Positions 1 to 8,362 of a stretch of DNA of 64,000 bases are shown here, in pieces (positions within the stretch are counted from its first letter, which is position 1; each line of letters begins with the position of its first letter). The stretch is from Streptomyces sp. 378 (GTDB lineage Bacteria; Actinomycetota; Actinomycetes; Streptomycetales; Streptomycetaceae), in contig NZ_JASKMS010000002.1 in NCBI RefSeq assembly GCF_030124145.1, positions 448,289 to 512,288 of the forward strand, read 5' to 3'. Under the pieces are notes generated by a model. The model did no database searches. It had not been told where the DNA came from and saw only the letters and a program-made list of their open reading frames with translations. Position numbers and translations under genes: made by a program.

Positions 1-1541
1 CGCCCGAACCACGAGCCGTCCAACTCCTGTTCGGCCAGCAGCCACTCGATGCCGCGCCGGGTGCGCGGGTCGTGGGAGAGCCCTTCCACCGCGAGCATCT
101 CGACGACGTGCGCGGTGACGTCGGCGGAGGGCGGGTCGATGACCTCGCCGAAGTCGCAGAACGGCAGCCGGTTGGGGAAGGGGCTGGTGTTGTCGACGTC
201 GAAGGCGGCCCAGGCGCCGTTCCTGGACTGCATGCCGAGCGTCCAGCGCACACCGCGTGCGATGGCCCCGTCGAGCCGCTCCGGGTCGTGGTGGGTGATC
301 CGGCGCAGCGCGAGGACGACTTCGGCGGTGTCGTCGATGTCGGGGTAGTTGTCGTTGTGGAACTCGAACGCCCAGCCCCCGGGCGGCAGTCCGGGCCGCT
401 TCACCGACCAGTCACCGGGCCGGACGATCTCCTCGCCGAGCATCCAGTCGGCCGCCTTCACCAACTGCGGGTGATCGGCGGGCAGTCCGGCGTCGACGAG
501 GGCGATGGCCGCCAGGCAGGTGTCCCACACCGGAGACTGGCAGGCCTCGATCATCCGGGCCCCGTCCTCGCGCCACACGGCGAACCGGTCGAGGGAGGCC
601 AGCCCCTCGCGCATCATGGGGTGTCCGAGGTCGTAGCCGAGCAGATGCAGGGCGATGATCGAGTACACGGCCGGGGGCTGGATGCCACCCCAGCAGCCGT
701 CGTTCTCCTGCCGCTCGATGATCCAGCGGGCGGCGCTGTTCATGGCGGCTCTGCGCAGTCTGCGCGGGGCGACCTTCCGCAGGGCGTGCAGGCCCTTGTC
801 CATCCGCTGGAAGGCCCCGTCCCAACTGAACGGCGGCGCAAGGGGCTTGGCCGGGTTGGGCCGGGCCGGGTCGGTGTGCAGCTCGTCGAGCGGGAAGGGC
901 GCGGGGCGTACCGGCCGCTTGGCGGAGACGATCGTCAGCGGGACGATGGTCTGGCGCGCCCAGCAGCCGAAGTCGTAGATGTTGAGCGGTACCCACGACG
1001 GGAAGAAGATGAGTTCCGGCGGGAGTTCGGGCAGGTCCTCCCACTTCCACCAGCCGAACAGGGCCAGCCAGATCCGGGTGAAGACCCGGGCCGCGGCGAT
1101 GCCGCCCTGCGCGCGGATCCAGGCGGACGCCTTCGCCATGTGCGGGGCGTCGGGCGCGTCACCGGCCAGGCGGAGCGCGACGTACGCCTCGACGGTGGCG
1201 GACAGGTCGCCCGGTCCGCCGTAGAAGGTGGCCCAGGTACCGTCCTCGCCCTGCTCACCCCGGATGAACAGGGCGGCGGCCCGGGTGGTCCTGTCGTCGC
1301 GGATGCCGAGGAACTGACGGAGCAGCAGGTCCTCGGCGTCCATCGTGACGTTGGTCTCGAGGTCGCCCTTCCACCAGCCCTCGGGGTCCTGCCGGGAGAG
1401 CAGGAAGTCGGTGGCACGCCGGGCGGCGCGTGCGGCGGCTTCCGGAACCCCGGCCGCCGCGGGGATGTCTGCGTCGGTGTCGCTGGCCGCGGCGGCGCGG
1501 GGCGGCGGGGCCCCGGTGCTTCCGTCGGTCGTCGCTGTCAT
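1..1541 (-). CDS. shc: Squalene-hopene cyclase, C-terminus cut by window edge
   Basis: Cyclises squalene to hopene, the committed step to hopanoids; a monotopic membrane enzyme. About 513 codons are present. The family is usually 630-680 residues, so the C-terminal quarter lies beyond base 1. The catalytic DXDD acid motif is visible as DIDD at about residues 401-404, followed by TAEVVLAL, and QW-type repeats such as EQGEDGTWATFYGG and RQENDGCWGG are present. The ATG at 1541 has a GAAGGGGA ribosome site 6-7 nt upstream. It follows a polyprenyl synthase by 122 nt in a same-strand hopanoid operon whose upstream genes make squalene, which matches its substrate. The N-terminal 40 residues are Ala/Pro-rich and poorly conserved in type. 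Product is clear; the 3' end cannot be described. Confidence 0.96.
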   Translation of the reverse strand, partial: MTATTDGSTGAPPPRAAAASDTDADIPAAAGVPEAAARAARRATDFLLSRQDPEGWWKGDLETNVTMDAEDLLLRQFLGIRDDRTTRAAALFIRGEQGEDGTWATFYGGPGDLSATVEAYVALRLAGDAPDAPHMAKASAWIRAQGGIAAARVFTRIWLALFGWWKWEDLPELPPELIFFPSWVPLNIYDFGCWARQTIVPLTIVSAKRPVRPAPFPLDELHTDPARPNPAKPLAPPFSWDGAFQRMDKGLHALRKVAPRRLRRAAMNSAARWIIERQENDGCWGGIQPPAVYSIIALHLLGYDLGHPMMREGLASLDRFAVWREDGARMIEACQSPVWDTCLAAIALVDAGLPADHPQLVKAADWMLGEEIVRPGDWSVKRPGLPPGGWAFEFHNDNYPDIDDTAEVVLALRRITHHDPERLDGAIARGVRWTLGMQSRNGAWAAFDVDNTSPFPNRLPFCDFGEVIDPPSADVTAHVVEMLAVEGLSHDPRTRRGIEWLLAEQELDGSWFG

Positions 1542-1663
1542 GGCTTCCCCTTCGTGCAGTGGTGCAAGGTGTGCAGCTGCTGTGGGTCCGCCGTCGGCCG
1601 GTGCTCCGTGATGACTCGCGGCACCGGCCGGCGACTACGCGAGGGCTATTCGACCGATAGTGA

Positions 1664-2731
1664 TCATCTCTTCCGTACGACGACGAAGTCCGCGAGCGCC
1701 GTGAACTGCTCCCGCACCCGGTCGGGCATGTCCACTGCGTCGAGGGCCTCGATGGCGATGGTGTGCTGACGGCGTGCCTCGTCGGCGGTCCACTCGCGGC
1801 CGCCGGCCTCCTCGATGAGGGCGGCGCGCGCCGCGAACTCCTCTTCGGAGAAACTCTCGGCACCGCTGCTCTTGGCGTCGGCGGCGAGGATCTCGCCGAG
1901 CCGCTCGGAGGCGGAGCCGCCCGCCGCGAGGGCGGCCACGACCGGCAGGGACTTCTTGCGCTGGCGCAGGTCGCTCCAGGTCTGCTTGCCGGTGGAGACC
2001 GGGTCGCCCCAGATGCCGAGCAGGTCGTCGACGGCCTGGAAGGCGAGCCCCAGGTGGTAGCCGTACTTCTCCAGGGTGTCGGCGGTGCGGTCGTCGGCGC
2101 CGCCGAGGACCGCGCCGATGGAGCTGGCGCAGGCGAGCAGGGCACCGGTCTTGTTGCCCTCCATCTCCAGGCACTCCTCGACGCTGACGCGGTCGCGGTG
2201 CTCGTAGGAGATGTCCTGGGCCTGGCCGTCGATGAGGGCGCGGGTGGCGGTGGTCAGGCGGCGGGTGGCGCGGCCTGCTTCTACGGTGCCGAGTTCGAGG
2301 AGCACCTCGTTGGCGAGGGCGAACAGCGCGTCGCCGACCAGGATGGCCTGGGCGGGGCCGTGCACCTTCCAGACCGTGTCACGGTGGCGGCGCTGCTCGT
2401 CGCCGTCCATGAGGTCGTCGTGCAGGAGGGAGAAGTTGTGGATGAGTTCCACGGCGACGGCGCCGGGAACGCCGGTCTCGGGGGCGGCCGACATGACCTC
2501 GGCGGACAGCACCGCGAGGGCGGGGCGCACGGCCTTGCCGCCGTCCCCCTCCGCGGGCCTGCCCTGGGCGTCGATCCAGCCGAAGTGGTAGGCGGCAACA
2601 GTGTCCATGGGAGGGGCCAGGCGGTCGACGGCCGCCCGCAGTACCGGTGTGGCCAGGGTTCGGCCGCGCTCCAGCAGCGCGGTCACGTCCACCGCCTCGG
2701 CATTCTTCGGGGCCGGGGGCACAGTGGGCAC
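1664..2731 (-). CDS. Polyprenyl diphosphate synthase (hopanoid cluster)
   Basis: Trans-isoprenyl diphosphate synthase of about 355 residues that condenses IPP with allylic diphosphates. The first Asp-rich motif DDLMD is at residues 105-109 and the second, DDLLG, at about 235-239. The second motif is degenerate at its last Asp (G), which I would check against chain-length clades. I chose the GTG at 2731 because GAGGAGA lies 5-7 nt upstream. A longer in-frame ATG at 2800 overlaps the hpnE stop as ATGA and would add 23 residues rich in Ala/Gly. Position between hpnE and shc suggests it supplies farnesyl diphosphate to HpnD/HpnC, though such genes may also make longer chains. Family call is sure; chain length is not. 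Confidence 0.92.
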   Translation of the reverse strand: MPTVPPAPKNAEAVDVTALLERGRTLATPVLRAAVDRLAPPMDTVAAYHFGWIDAQGRPAEGDGGKAVRPALAVLSAEVMSAAPETGVPGAVAVELIHNFSLLHDDLMDGDEQRRHRDTVWKVHGPAQAILVGDALFALANEVLLELGTVEAGRATRRLTTATRALIDGQAQDISYEHRDRVSVEECLEMEGNKTGALLACASSIGAVLGGADDRTADTLEKYGYHLGLAFQAVDDLLGIWGDPVSTGKQTWSDLRQRKKSLPVVAALAAGGSASERLGEILAADAKSSGAESFSEEEFAARAALIEEAGGREWTADEARRQHTIAIEALDAVDMPDRVREQFTALADFVVVRKR

Positions 2732-2796
2732 AGTCTCTCCTCTTGTCGCGGTACCGGGGGTGCGGGGGCCGCCTGCCGCTCCGGCCTGGGCCGGCA

Positions 2797-4209
2797 TCAT
2801 GCCGCCTCCTCGAACGCGAAGAGGTGCTGCGGGCGGGGCCGGCCCAGGGCGCCCAGCACGGCGTCCGCCGCGCTCACACCACTGCGGACCGCACTCTCCA
2901 TGGTCGCGGGCCACCCGGTGGCGGTCCACGCTCCGGCCAGGTACAGGCCGGGTGCCTTGGTGCGGGTGCCGGGCCTGAGGCGCCCGACGCCGGGGGCGGG
3001 AGCGAACGTCGCGGTGCGCTCCCGGGTGACGAAGAAGTCCCTCACTGCGGCGCCGCGGGCCGGGGGCAGCAGCCGCTCCAGCTCGGGCAGGTACCGCTCG
3101 CGCAGCACGGCCACGGGCTCGTCGATCTCGTCCTGGGCGACCGACTGCGACAGGGCGAGGTACTGGCCCTCGCGCAGCCCGGACGCCTCGGTCCGGTCGA
3201 AGACCCACTGCACCGGGCTGCCGAGGGCGGCGAAGAACGGCCGGCCGAGGACCTTCCGGTCGTACACGACATGGACGTTGAGGATCGGCGCGGTGCCGAT
3301 CTCCAGGAGCCGTTCGGGCGCGTCGAGGGCGCCCGAAGGGATCAGGTCGTACGCCTCGCGCTGCGGAACGGCGAGGACCACAGCGTCGGCTTCCAGCGTC
3401 TCGCCGGGGACCCGCACGCTCCACCGCCCCTCCCCGTCCGAGGAGACGGAGGTGACGCGCGTGCGGACCTCGGTGCGTACTCCCGCGGAGTCGAGTGCCT
3501 TGCGGGCCAGCCGGTCGTGCAGGTCACCCAGCGGGACCCGCGCCCAGCCGATGTCGGCCGCGCCCGGGTCGGACAGCAGACCGGTCTTGAACACCATCGC
3601 GGCGAGCGCCAGGGAGGCGTCGGAGGCGACCGCGTTGAGGGTGGCGACCCCGACGAGGTCCCACAGGGCCTCGACGGCGCGTGCCGACTGGCCGTGGGCG
3701 GCCAGCCAGCTGCCGAAGTCCTGGGTGTCCAGCGCCGGATCGGCGAGGTCGAGTCCCTTGAGCGCGAGCGCGGCCCGGCCCACCCTGGCGCGGTCGGCGA
3801 GCGACAGGTGCGGATAGGTGGCGAGGCTGCGCCCCAGGTGCAGCGGCACGGGCAGGGCGTCCCGCCGCAGCCGGCCGAGCCGCCGCCCCTCGGGACGGGC
3901 GAGGTCGAGGACGGGGACGTCGAGCCGGTCCTGCAGCGGGGCCAGCGCCGCGCCCTCGACGCGGTCGAGGAACCAGCGGTAGGCGGTGCAGCAACGCAGG
4001 TAGACATGCTGGCCGTTGTCGACGGTCAGCTTTCCGCGCCGGAAGGAGAAGGCCAGACCGCCCAGCCGCGGCCTGCCCTCCAGCAGGGTGACGCGTACTC
4101 CGGCGTCGGCGAGCGCGAGCCCGGTGGTGACACCGGCGAGCCCGCCGCCGACCACGACGGCGTGCCGCCCCTGCGCCACCGGTCCCCGGGACCGTGTTCC
4201 GTGGGTCAT
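2797..4209 (-). CDS. hpnE: Hydroxysqualene dehydroxylase (FAD oxidoreductase)
   Basis: FAD-dependent enzyme of the phytoene-desaturase superfamily that reduces hydroxysqualene to squalene, the last of the HpnC/D/E steps. About 470 residues. A Rossmann FAD motif VVVGGGLAG lies near residues 18-26, an acidic residue follows in LLEGRPRLGG, and a C-terminal FAD segment GLYLAGAWTATGWPATMESA is present. The ATG at 4209 has GGGGGAGGG about 5 nt upstream. An in-frame start at 4344 would overlap hpnD by 8 nt but adds an Arg-rich, unconserved-looking leader, so I prefer 4209. It lies directly downstream of hpnD and upstream of the prenyl synthase on the same strand. Function rests on family plus cluster context. 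Confidence 0.93.
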   Translation of the reverse strand: MTHGTRSRGPVAQGRHAVVVGGGLAGVTTGLALADAGVRVTLLEGRPRLGGLAFSFRRGKLTVDNGQHVYLRCCTAYRWFLDRVEGAALAPLQDRLDVPVLDLARPEGRRLGRLRRDALPVPLHLGRSLATYPHLSLADRARVGRAALALKGLDLADPALDTQDFGSWLAAHGQSARAVEALWDLVGVATLNAVASDASLALAAMVFKTGLLSDPGAADIGWARVPLGDLHDRLARKALDSAGVRTEVRTRVTSVSSDGEGRWSVRVPGETLEADAVVLAVPQREAYDLIPSGALDAPERLLEIGTAPILNVHVVYDRKVLGRPFFAALGSPVQWVFDRTEASGLREGQYLALSQSVAQDEIDEPVAVLRERYLPELERLLPPARGAAVRDFFVTRERTATFAPAPGVGRLRPGTRTKAPGLYLAGAWTATGWPATMESAVRSGVSAADAVLGALGRPRPQHLFAFEEAA

Positions 4210-4336
4210 CGCGCACCCTCCCCCGCGGCCCGGGCGTGCTTTTCGAACGGTGCACGACCGGCCGTCTCCGTCAGGGACGCGGCCCCGGGCCGGAGGGTTG
4301 CCCGCCGCTTCGCGTCGGCGGTGGCATCGGTATCGG

Positions 4337-5287
4337 TCACGCACGCCTCCTGACGGTCCGCCGGGTCACGTGCCGGGCGTCCAGGCCGGACAGGCCGCGC
4401 ACGGCGACGTAGGCCTTCTCGCGGCCCGGCAGCGAGACCCGGCCGCGCAGCACGGCCTCCGGGTCGCGCTCGATGCGGTCGAGGAGCCGGCGGTAGATGC
4501 CGGCCATGGCGGCCACACAGGCGCCGCTGCGCCGGTCGAGCATGGGGAGCAGCCGGTAGCCCTCGGCGAACAGAGCGCGGGCCCGTCGCACTTCGAAGTG
4601 CACGAGGCCCGCGAAGTCGGAGCCCTCCGGCGGCCGCGGCCCGCTGAAGCCGGCCGAGCAGCCGAACTTGGCGAGATCGTCGGCGGGCAGGTAGGTCCGC
4701 CCGTCGACCGCGTCCTCGCGGATGTCTCTGAGGATGTTGGTGAGCTGCAGTGCGAGCCCGAGCGTGTCGGCATACTCCGGCGCGCGGTCCACTCCGCGCG
4801 CCCCCGGTTCCGTGCCGAACACGCCGAGCGAGAGACGCCCGATCGCGCCCGCCACGCAGCGGCAGTAGACCTTCAGGTCGTCCCAGGTCTCGTACGTCTC
4901 ACCGCGGACGTCCATCTGGACACCGTCGATGAGTTCGTTCAGGCCACCGAGCGGGATCGGGAACTGGCCGGCTGCGTGCGCGAGGGCGACGGCGACCGGG
5001 TCGGTGTCGTCCTCGTCGACCTCGTTCCCGCGGATCCGGGTGAGCAGCGTCCGGGTCTCCTCCAGCCTGGCCACCTTGACGTCGTCGGCGAGCGCGCCGT
5101 CGCCGATGTCGTCGACCCGCCGCGAGAAGGCGTACAGCGCCGACATCGCACGGCGCTGGGGCGTCGGCAGCAGCCGGATGCCGTAGGCGAAGTTGCGGGC
5201 CTGCCGCCCGGTGACGGTCTCGCAGTAGCTGTAGGCGGCGAGTACCGGTGGTGACGCGTGTGGTTCCGACTCCACGGTCCGGATCAC
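4337..5287 (-). CDS. hpnD: Presqualene diphosphate synthase
   Basis: Head-to-head prenyl synthase that condenses two farnesyl diphosphates into presqualene diphosphate. About 316 residues. Both Asp-rich motifs of the squalene/phytoene synthase fold are present: DDIGD at about 59-63 and a second set in NILRDIREDAVDGRTYLP. The GTG at 5287 overlaps the TGA of hpnC as GTGA, with AGGAGAGG just upstream, so the two are probably translationally coupled. A GTG twelve bases further in is an alternative. HpnC and HpnD are paralogues. I assign HpnD to this one by gene order (C-D-E) and the typical MSALYAFSRRVDDIGD segment, so a swap with HpnC is the main uncertainty. Confidence 0.92.
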   Translation of the reverse strand: MIRTVESEPHASPPVLAAYSYCETVTGRQARNFAYGIRLLPTPQRRAMSALYAFSRRVDDIGDGALADDVKVARLEETRTLLTRIRGNEVDEDDTDPVAVALAHAAGQFPIPLGGLNELIDGVQMDVRGETYETWDDLKVYCRCVAGAIGRLSLGVFGTEPGARGVDRAPEYADTLGLALQLTNILRDIREDAVDGRTYLPADDLAKFGCSAGFSGPRPPEGSDFAGLVHFEVRRARALFAEGYRLLPMLDRRSGACVAAMAGIYRRLLDRIERDPEAVLRGRVSLPGREKAYVAVRGLSGLDARHVTRRTVRRRA

Positions 5288-6186
5288 CCCTCTCCTCGCA
5301 GAGTCACGCCCACCTCACGCAGCAACCGGACCTTGCCGGGCTTGGGCGGGCCGGGAAGAACGTCGAATTCGGCGGCGGCGATCGCGTGGACGGCCGCCCT
5401 CCCCCCCGCCACGAACCCCGCGAGCAGCAGCTTCAGCCTGCCGTGGACGCTACCCACCAGGGGGGCGCCTTCATTCAGGAGATCACGGGCCCTTCGCGCT
5501 TCGTACGCGATCAGCGCACGCACCGACGCTCCGGCGGATTCCCCGGCGAGATCCGCTTCCCGGACGTGGAAGCGTTTCATGTCGGCTGCCGGCAGGTAGA
5601 CGCGGTCGCGGGCGAGGTCCTCCGCCACGTCCTGGAGGTGCTCGACGATCTGGAGAGCCGTGCAGATCATGTCGGAGCGGCGGATCCGCTCGGGTGTCGA
5701 GGTGCCGGTGACGGCGAGGACGAGACGGCCGACGGGATCGGCGGACAGCTTGCAGTAGGCGAGCAGGTCGTCGTAGGTCTCGTAGCGGCTGACCAGCTGG
5801 TCCTGACGGTTGGCGGCGATCAGGCCGAGGAACGGCTCGGGGGTCAGCGAGCAGCGGCGCACCGTCGGCTGGAGCCGGCGCAGCAGGGGGTGACGGGGCG
5901 TCGAGTCGAAGACCCTGCGCAGGTCGGCCTCGAAGGCGTCCAGCAGGACCAGCCGGTCCTCGGCCTCGTCGGGGGAGACGCCGAGCAGGCGGGCGTCGGC
6001 GCCGCCGGGGGCGAGATCGCCGTCGCCGATGTCGTCGACCAGGCGGGCGAAGCCGTAGACGGCCATGAGGTCGGTGCGCCAGGCCCGGGGCAGGAAGAAG
6101 GGGGCCACCGGGAAGTTCTCACCGGCGGCCTTGTCGAGCGTGCCGCGCTCCGGATCGAGGGCGCGCACCGTGCCGGTTCCCGTCAC
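5284..6186 (-). CDS. hpnC: Hydroxysqualene synthase
   Basis: Squalene/phytoene-synthase-fold enzyme that converts presqualene diphosphate to hydroxysqualene. About 300 residues with DDIGD at 51-55 and a second acidic motif near VEHLQDVAEDLARDRVYLP. The only usable start in frame is the GTG at 6186. That GTG overlaps, as GTGA, the stop codon of a 21-codon ORF just upstream, so initiation may depend on translation of that leader. It is the first enzyme gene of the leftward hopanoid operon. Its downstream end overlaps hpnD by 4 nt. Confidence 0.92.
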   Translation of the reverse strand: MTGTGTVRALDPERGTLDKAAGENFPVAPFFLPRAWRTDLMAVYGFARLVDDIGDGDLAPGGADARLLGVSPDEAEDRLVLLDAFEADLRRVFDSTPRHPLLRRLQPTVRRCSLTPEPFLGLIAANRQDQLVSRYETYDDLLAYCKLSADPVGRLVLAVTGTSTPERIRRSDMICTALQIVEHLQDVAEDLARDRVYLPAADMKRFHVREADLAGESAGASVRALIAYEARRARDLLNEGAPLVGSVHGRLKLLLAGFVAGGRAAVHAIAAAEFDVLPGPPKPGKVRLLREVGVTLRGEG

Positions 6187-6248
6187 CGCCGGCTGCCCGG
6201 CGCGGGGACGGCACGTGCTGCGTGGAGCTGGGGAGTTTCCGTAGCCAT
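6183..6248 (-). CDS. 21-codon leader ORF coupled to hpnC
   Basis: An ATG at 6248 opens a 21-codon frame reading MATETPQLHAARAVPAPGSRR and ends in TGA at 6185-6183. The TGA shares bases with the hpnC GTG (GTGA). A GGGAGA lies about 10 nt before the ATG. hpnC itself has only a weak ribosome site of its own, so re-initiation from this leader is plausible. I see no regulatory run of identical codons. It could instead be the true hpnC N-terminus put out of frame by a single-base error or mutation; comparison with other hpnC N-termini would tell. Confidence 0.45.
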   Translation of the reverse strand: MATETPQLHAARAVPAPGSRR

Positions 6249-6500
6249 CGCCGTCACATCTCCCGTTCTACACTGCCGACCCAATACACACTATTTCGGA
6301 CACGCCGCCCACCTGCCCGCACGGTGGGCCGACGGTCGGTGTCGCGCATTATTGCCCTGATTGCCGTGTTTCGGGACCGGTACAGCTTACGTTGTACAAC
6401 GCGACACGGTTCGTCAGGGTGTCCTGCGCATCACGAGAACGCACCGATTGGCCCCAAGATTCCTGAGATGGGCCGGAGTTGACGTTTCCTTTGCAGACGC
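6249..6500. promoter_or_regulatory. Hopanoid operon upstream region with perfect palindrome
   Basis: This non-coding stretch separates the exporter operon terminator from the hopanoid operon and must hold its leftward promoter. A perfect 12-bp palindrome CGTTGTACAACG lies at 6390-6401, about 140 bp upstream of the leader ORF, and looks like a dimeric regulator site. The region is more AT-rich than its surroundings (for example the AATAATG-type stretch on the minus strand near 6350). I could not assign a -35/-10 pair with confidence. Confidence 0.4.
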
Positions 6501-6533
6501 GGGGCCCCGCCGGAGCAGTTCCGGCGGGGCCCC
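6501..6533 (-). terminator. Strong hairpin terminator after tagH-like gene
   Basis: Perfect 14-bp stem (6501-6514 and 6520-6533) with a 5-nt loop, nearly all G/C, starting 13 bp beyond the stop of the ABC ATPase gene. There is no U-tract, as is usual for Streptomyces terminators. It separates the exporter operon from the hopanoid operon. Confidence 0.8.
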
Positions 6534-6545
6534 GACCGAGCCCGG

Positions 6546-7334
6546 TTACTTGCCCGTGAACTTCTCGTACTCCTTGAGCACCTCGTCCGTGGGGCCGTCC
6601 ATACGCAGCTCGCCGCGCTCCAGCCACAGGACGCGGTTGCAGGTGTCGCGGATGGACTTGTTGTTGTGGCTGACCAGAAACACCGTGCCGGCTTCCTTGC
6701 GCAGCTCCCGGATGCGGTCCTCGGAGCGCTTCTGGAACTTCCGGTCACCGGTCGCCAGGGCCTCGTCGATCATCAGGACGTCGTGGTCCTTGGCCGCGGC
6801 GATGGAGAAGCGGAGCCGGGCCGCCATGCCGGAGGAGTAGGTCCGCATGGGCAGGGTGATGAAGTCGCCCTTCTCGTTGATGCCGGAGAAGTCGACGATG
6901 CCCTGGTAGCGATCGGTGATCTCCTCACGGGACATGCCCATGGCGAGCCCGCCCAATATGACGTTCCGTTCGCCGGTGAGGTCGTTCATCAGGGCCGCGT
7001 TGACGCCGAGGAGCGAGGGCTGGCCGTCGGTGTAGACCTTGCCCTGCTCGGCGGGGAGCAGTCCGGCGATGGCCCGCAGCAGGGTCGACTTGCCGGAACC
7101 GTTGGAGCCGATCAGGCCGACGGCCTCGCCGCGGTAGGCGACGAAGGAGACGCCGCGCACGGCGTGCACCTTGCGCACGCCGCGCTCCCCGTCGGCGGAG
7201 CCCCTCTTGAGGATGCGGCTGAGGGCGGCGGTGGCGCTGCCCTTGCCGGACTTGGCGCCGTTGACGCGGTAGACGATGTGCAGATCGTCCGCGATGACGG
7301 TGGGGATCCGCGCATCCTGGTTCTGCTCAGCCAC
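6546..7334 (-). CDS. Polysaccharide/teichoic-acid-type ABC exporter ATPase (TagH-like)
   Basis: Cytoplasmic ATPase subunit of an ABC-2 exporter of the TagH/RfbB/Wzt class, 262 residues. Walker A GSNGSGKST is at 76-84, the signature TYSSGMAARL and Walker B VLMIDEAL follow, and the switch His is in LVSHNN. The long N-terminal insert before Walker A and the ERNVILGGLAMGMS segment are typical of polysaccharide exporters. It overlaps the permease gene by 8 nt and is the last gene of the operon. It lacks the long C-terminal substrate-binding extension of Wzt/TagH proteins that recognise the polymer end. Export substrate is not known; the upstream genes imply a glycan or polyol-phosphate product. 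Confidence 0.92.
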   Translation of the reverse strand: MAEQNQDARIPTVIADDLHIVYRVNGAKSGKGSATAALSRILKRGSADGERGVRKVHAVRGVSFVAYRGEAVGLIGSNGSGKSTLLRAIAGLLPAEQGKVYTDGQPSLLGVNAALMNDLTGERNVILGGLAMGMSREEITDRYQGIVDFSGINEKGDFITLPMRTYSSGMAARLRFSIAAAKDHDVLMIDEALATGDRKFQKRSEDRIRELRKEAGTVFLVSHNNKSIRDTCNRVLWLERGELRMDGPTDEVLKEYEKFTGK

Positions 7335-8256
7335 GGCCGTACCTCTCCTCCGCCTTCCAGAAGTACACGAAACCGCCGAGGGCGAACAGCACGGCCCAGC
7401 CGCCCGCGGCCGCCCACACGTGGTCGGGCAGGTACCGGGAGCCGTAGTCGTCGATCAGCGCGTAGCGCATCAGGTCCATGTAGATCGCGGCGGGATTCCA
7501 CTGCAGGACGTTCGCGATCCACCCCGGCTTGTCAGCGAGGAAGACCGGGATGGAGAACATCACCCCGGACGCGTACATCCACGTCCGCATCACGAACGGC
7601 ATCAGCTGCGCCAGGTCGGGGGTCTTGGCCCCGGCCCGGGCCATGATCAGCGCGAGACCGGTGTTGAAGCAGAACTGGAGAGCCAGCACCGGCACGATCA
7701 GCAGCCAGGACAGATCCGGGTAGTGACCGAAGCCGACCGCGATGGAGAACAGCACGATCATCGAGAACAGCAGCTGCTGGAGCTGCTGCAGCGCGAAGGA
7801 GATCGGCAGCGAGGCCCGTGGGAAGTGCAGGGCGCGGACCAGGCCGAGGTTGCCGGAGATCGCGCGCACGCCCGCCATCACCGAACTCTGCGTGAAGGTG
7901 AACACGAACACGCCCGTGACCAGGAACGGGACATACACCTCGCGGGGCAGGCCCCGGTCGGCCTCCAGCAGCATGCCGAAGATGAAGAAGTACACGGCGG
8001 CGTTCAGCAGTGGCGTGGCCACCTGCCACAACTGGCCGAGCTTGGCCTGGCTGTACTGCGCGGTCAGCTTCGCCCGGGAGAAGGCGAGGATGAAGTGCCG
8101 CCGGTCCCAGAGCTGACGGACGTACTCGATGAGGGACGGACGGGCGCCGCTCACGGTCAGCCCGTGCTTGGCGGCGAGTTCCCTCGCCGTGAGGCCCTCG
8201 TCGGGCGCCGCGGGCGCGCTCACCGCGACCGTGGCGTCGTGCGTTGTCTCACTCAC
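7327..8256 (-). CDS. ABC-2 exporter permease (TagG-like)
   Basis: Membrane subunit, 309 residues, of the exporter formed with the ATPase encoded immediately downstream (8-nt overlap). About six hydrophobic segments follow a cytoplasmic N-terminus, including NAAVYFFIFGMLL, FTFTQSSVMAGV, LFSMIVLFSIAVGF and the C-terminal AAGGWAVLFALGGFVYFW. The amphipathic segment around LWDRRHFILAFSRAKL is characteristic of TagG/Wzm permeases. The GTG start at 8256 has no obvious ribosome site. Predicted to move a lipid-linked saccharide or polyol-phosphate polymer across the membrane. Confidence 0.92.
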   Translation of the reverse strand: MSETTHDATVAVSAPAAPDEGLTARELAAKHGLTVSGARPSLIEYVRQLWDRRHFILAFSRAKLTAQYSQAKLGQLWQVATPLLNAAVYFFIFGMLLEADRGLPREVYVPFLVTGVFVFTFTQSSVMAGVRAISGNLGLVRALHFPRASLPISFALQQLQQLLFSMIVLFSIAVGFGHYPDLSWLLIVPVLALQFCFNTGLALIMARAGAKTPDLAQLMPFVMRTWMYASGVMFSIPVFLADKPGWIANVLQWNPAAIYMDLMRYALIDDYGSRYLPDHVWAAAGGWAVLFALGGFVYFWKAEERYGRG

Positions 8257-8362
8257 TAGTGGAAACTTTCGTCTTCGAGATGCTCGGCCTGTGCCGGCCT
8301 GGCATGAACCGGGGCCAGGGTACGGCCCGGGGGGCTCCCGGGTGTTCCCGGATACGAGCTTG

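Noticed and set aside
72..1769. 565-residue rightward open frame at the left end
   Set aside because: Antisense to the squalene-hopene cyclase, whose minus frame carries DIDD and QW motifs. The plus frame is Val/Gly/Asp-rich noise from GC bias.
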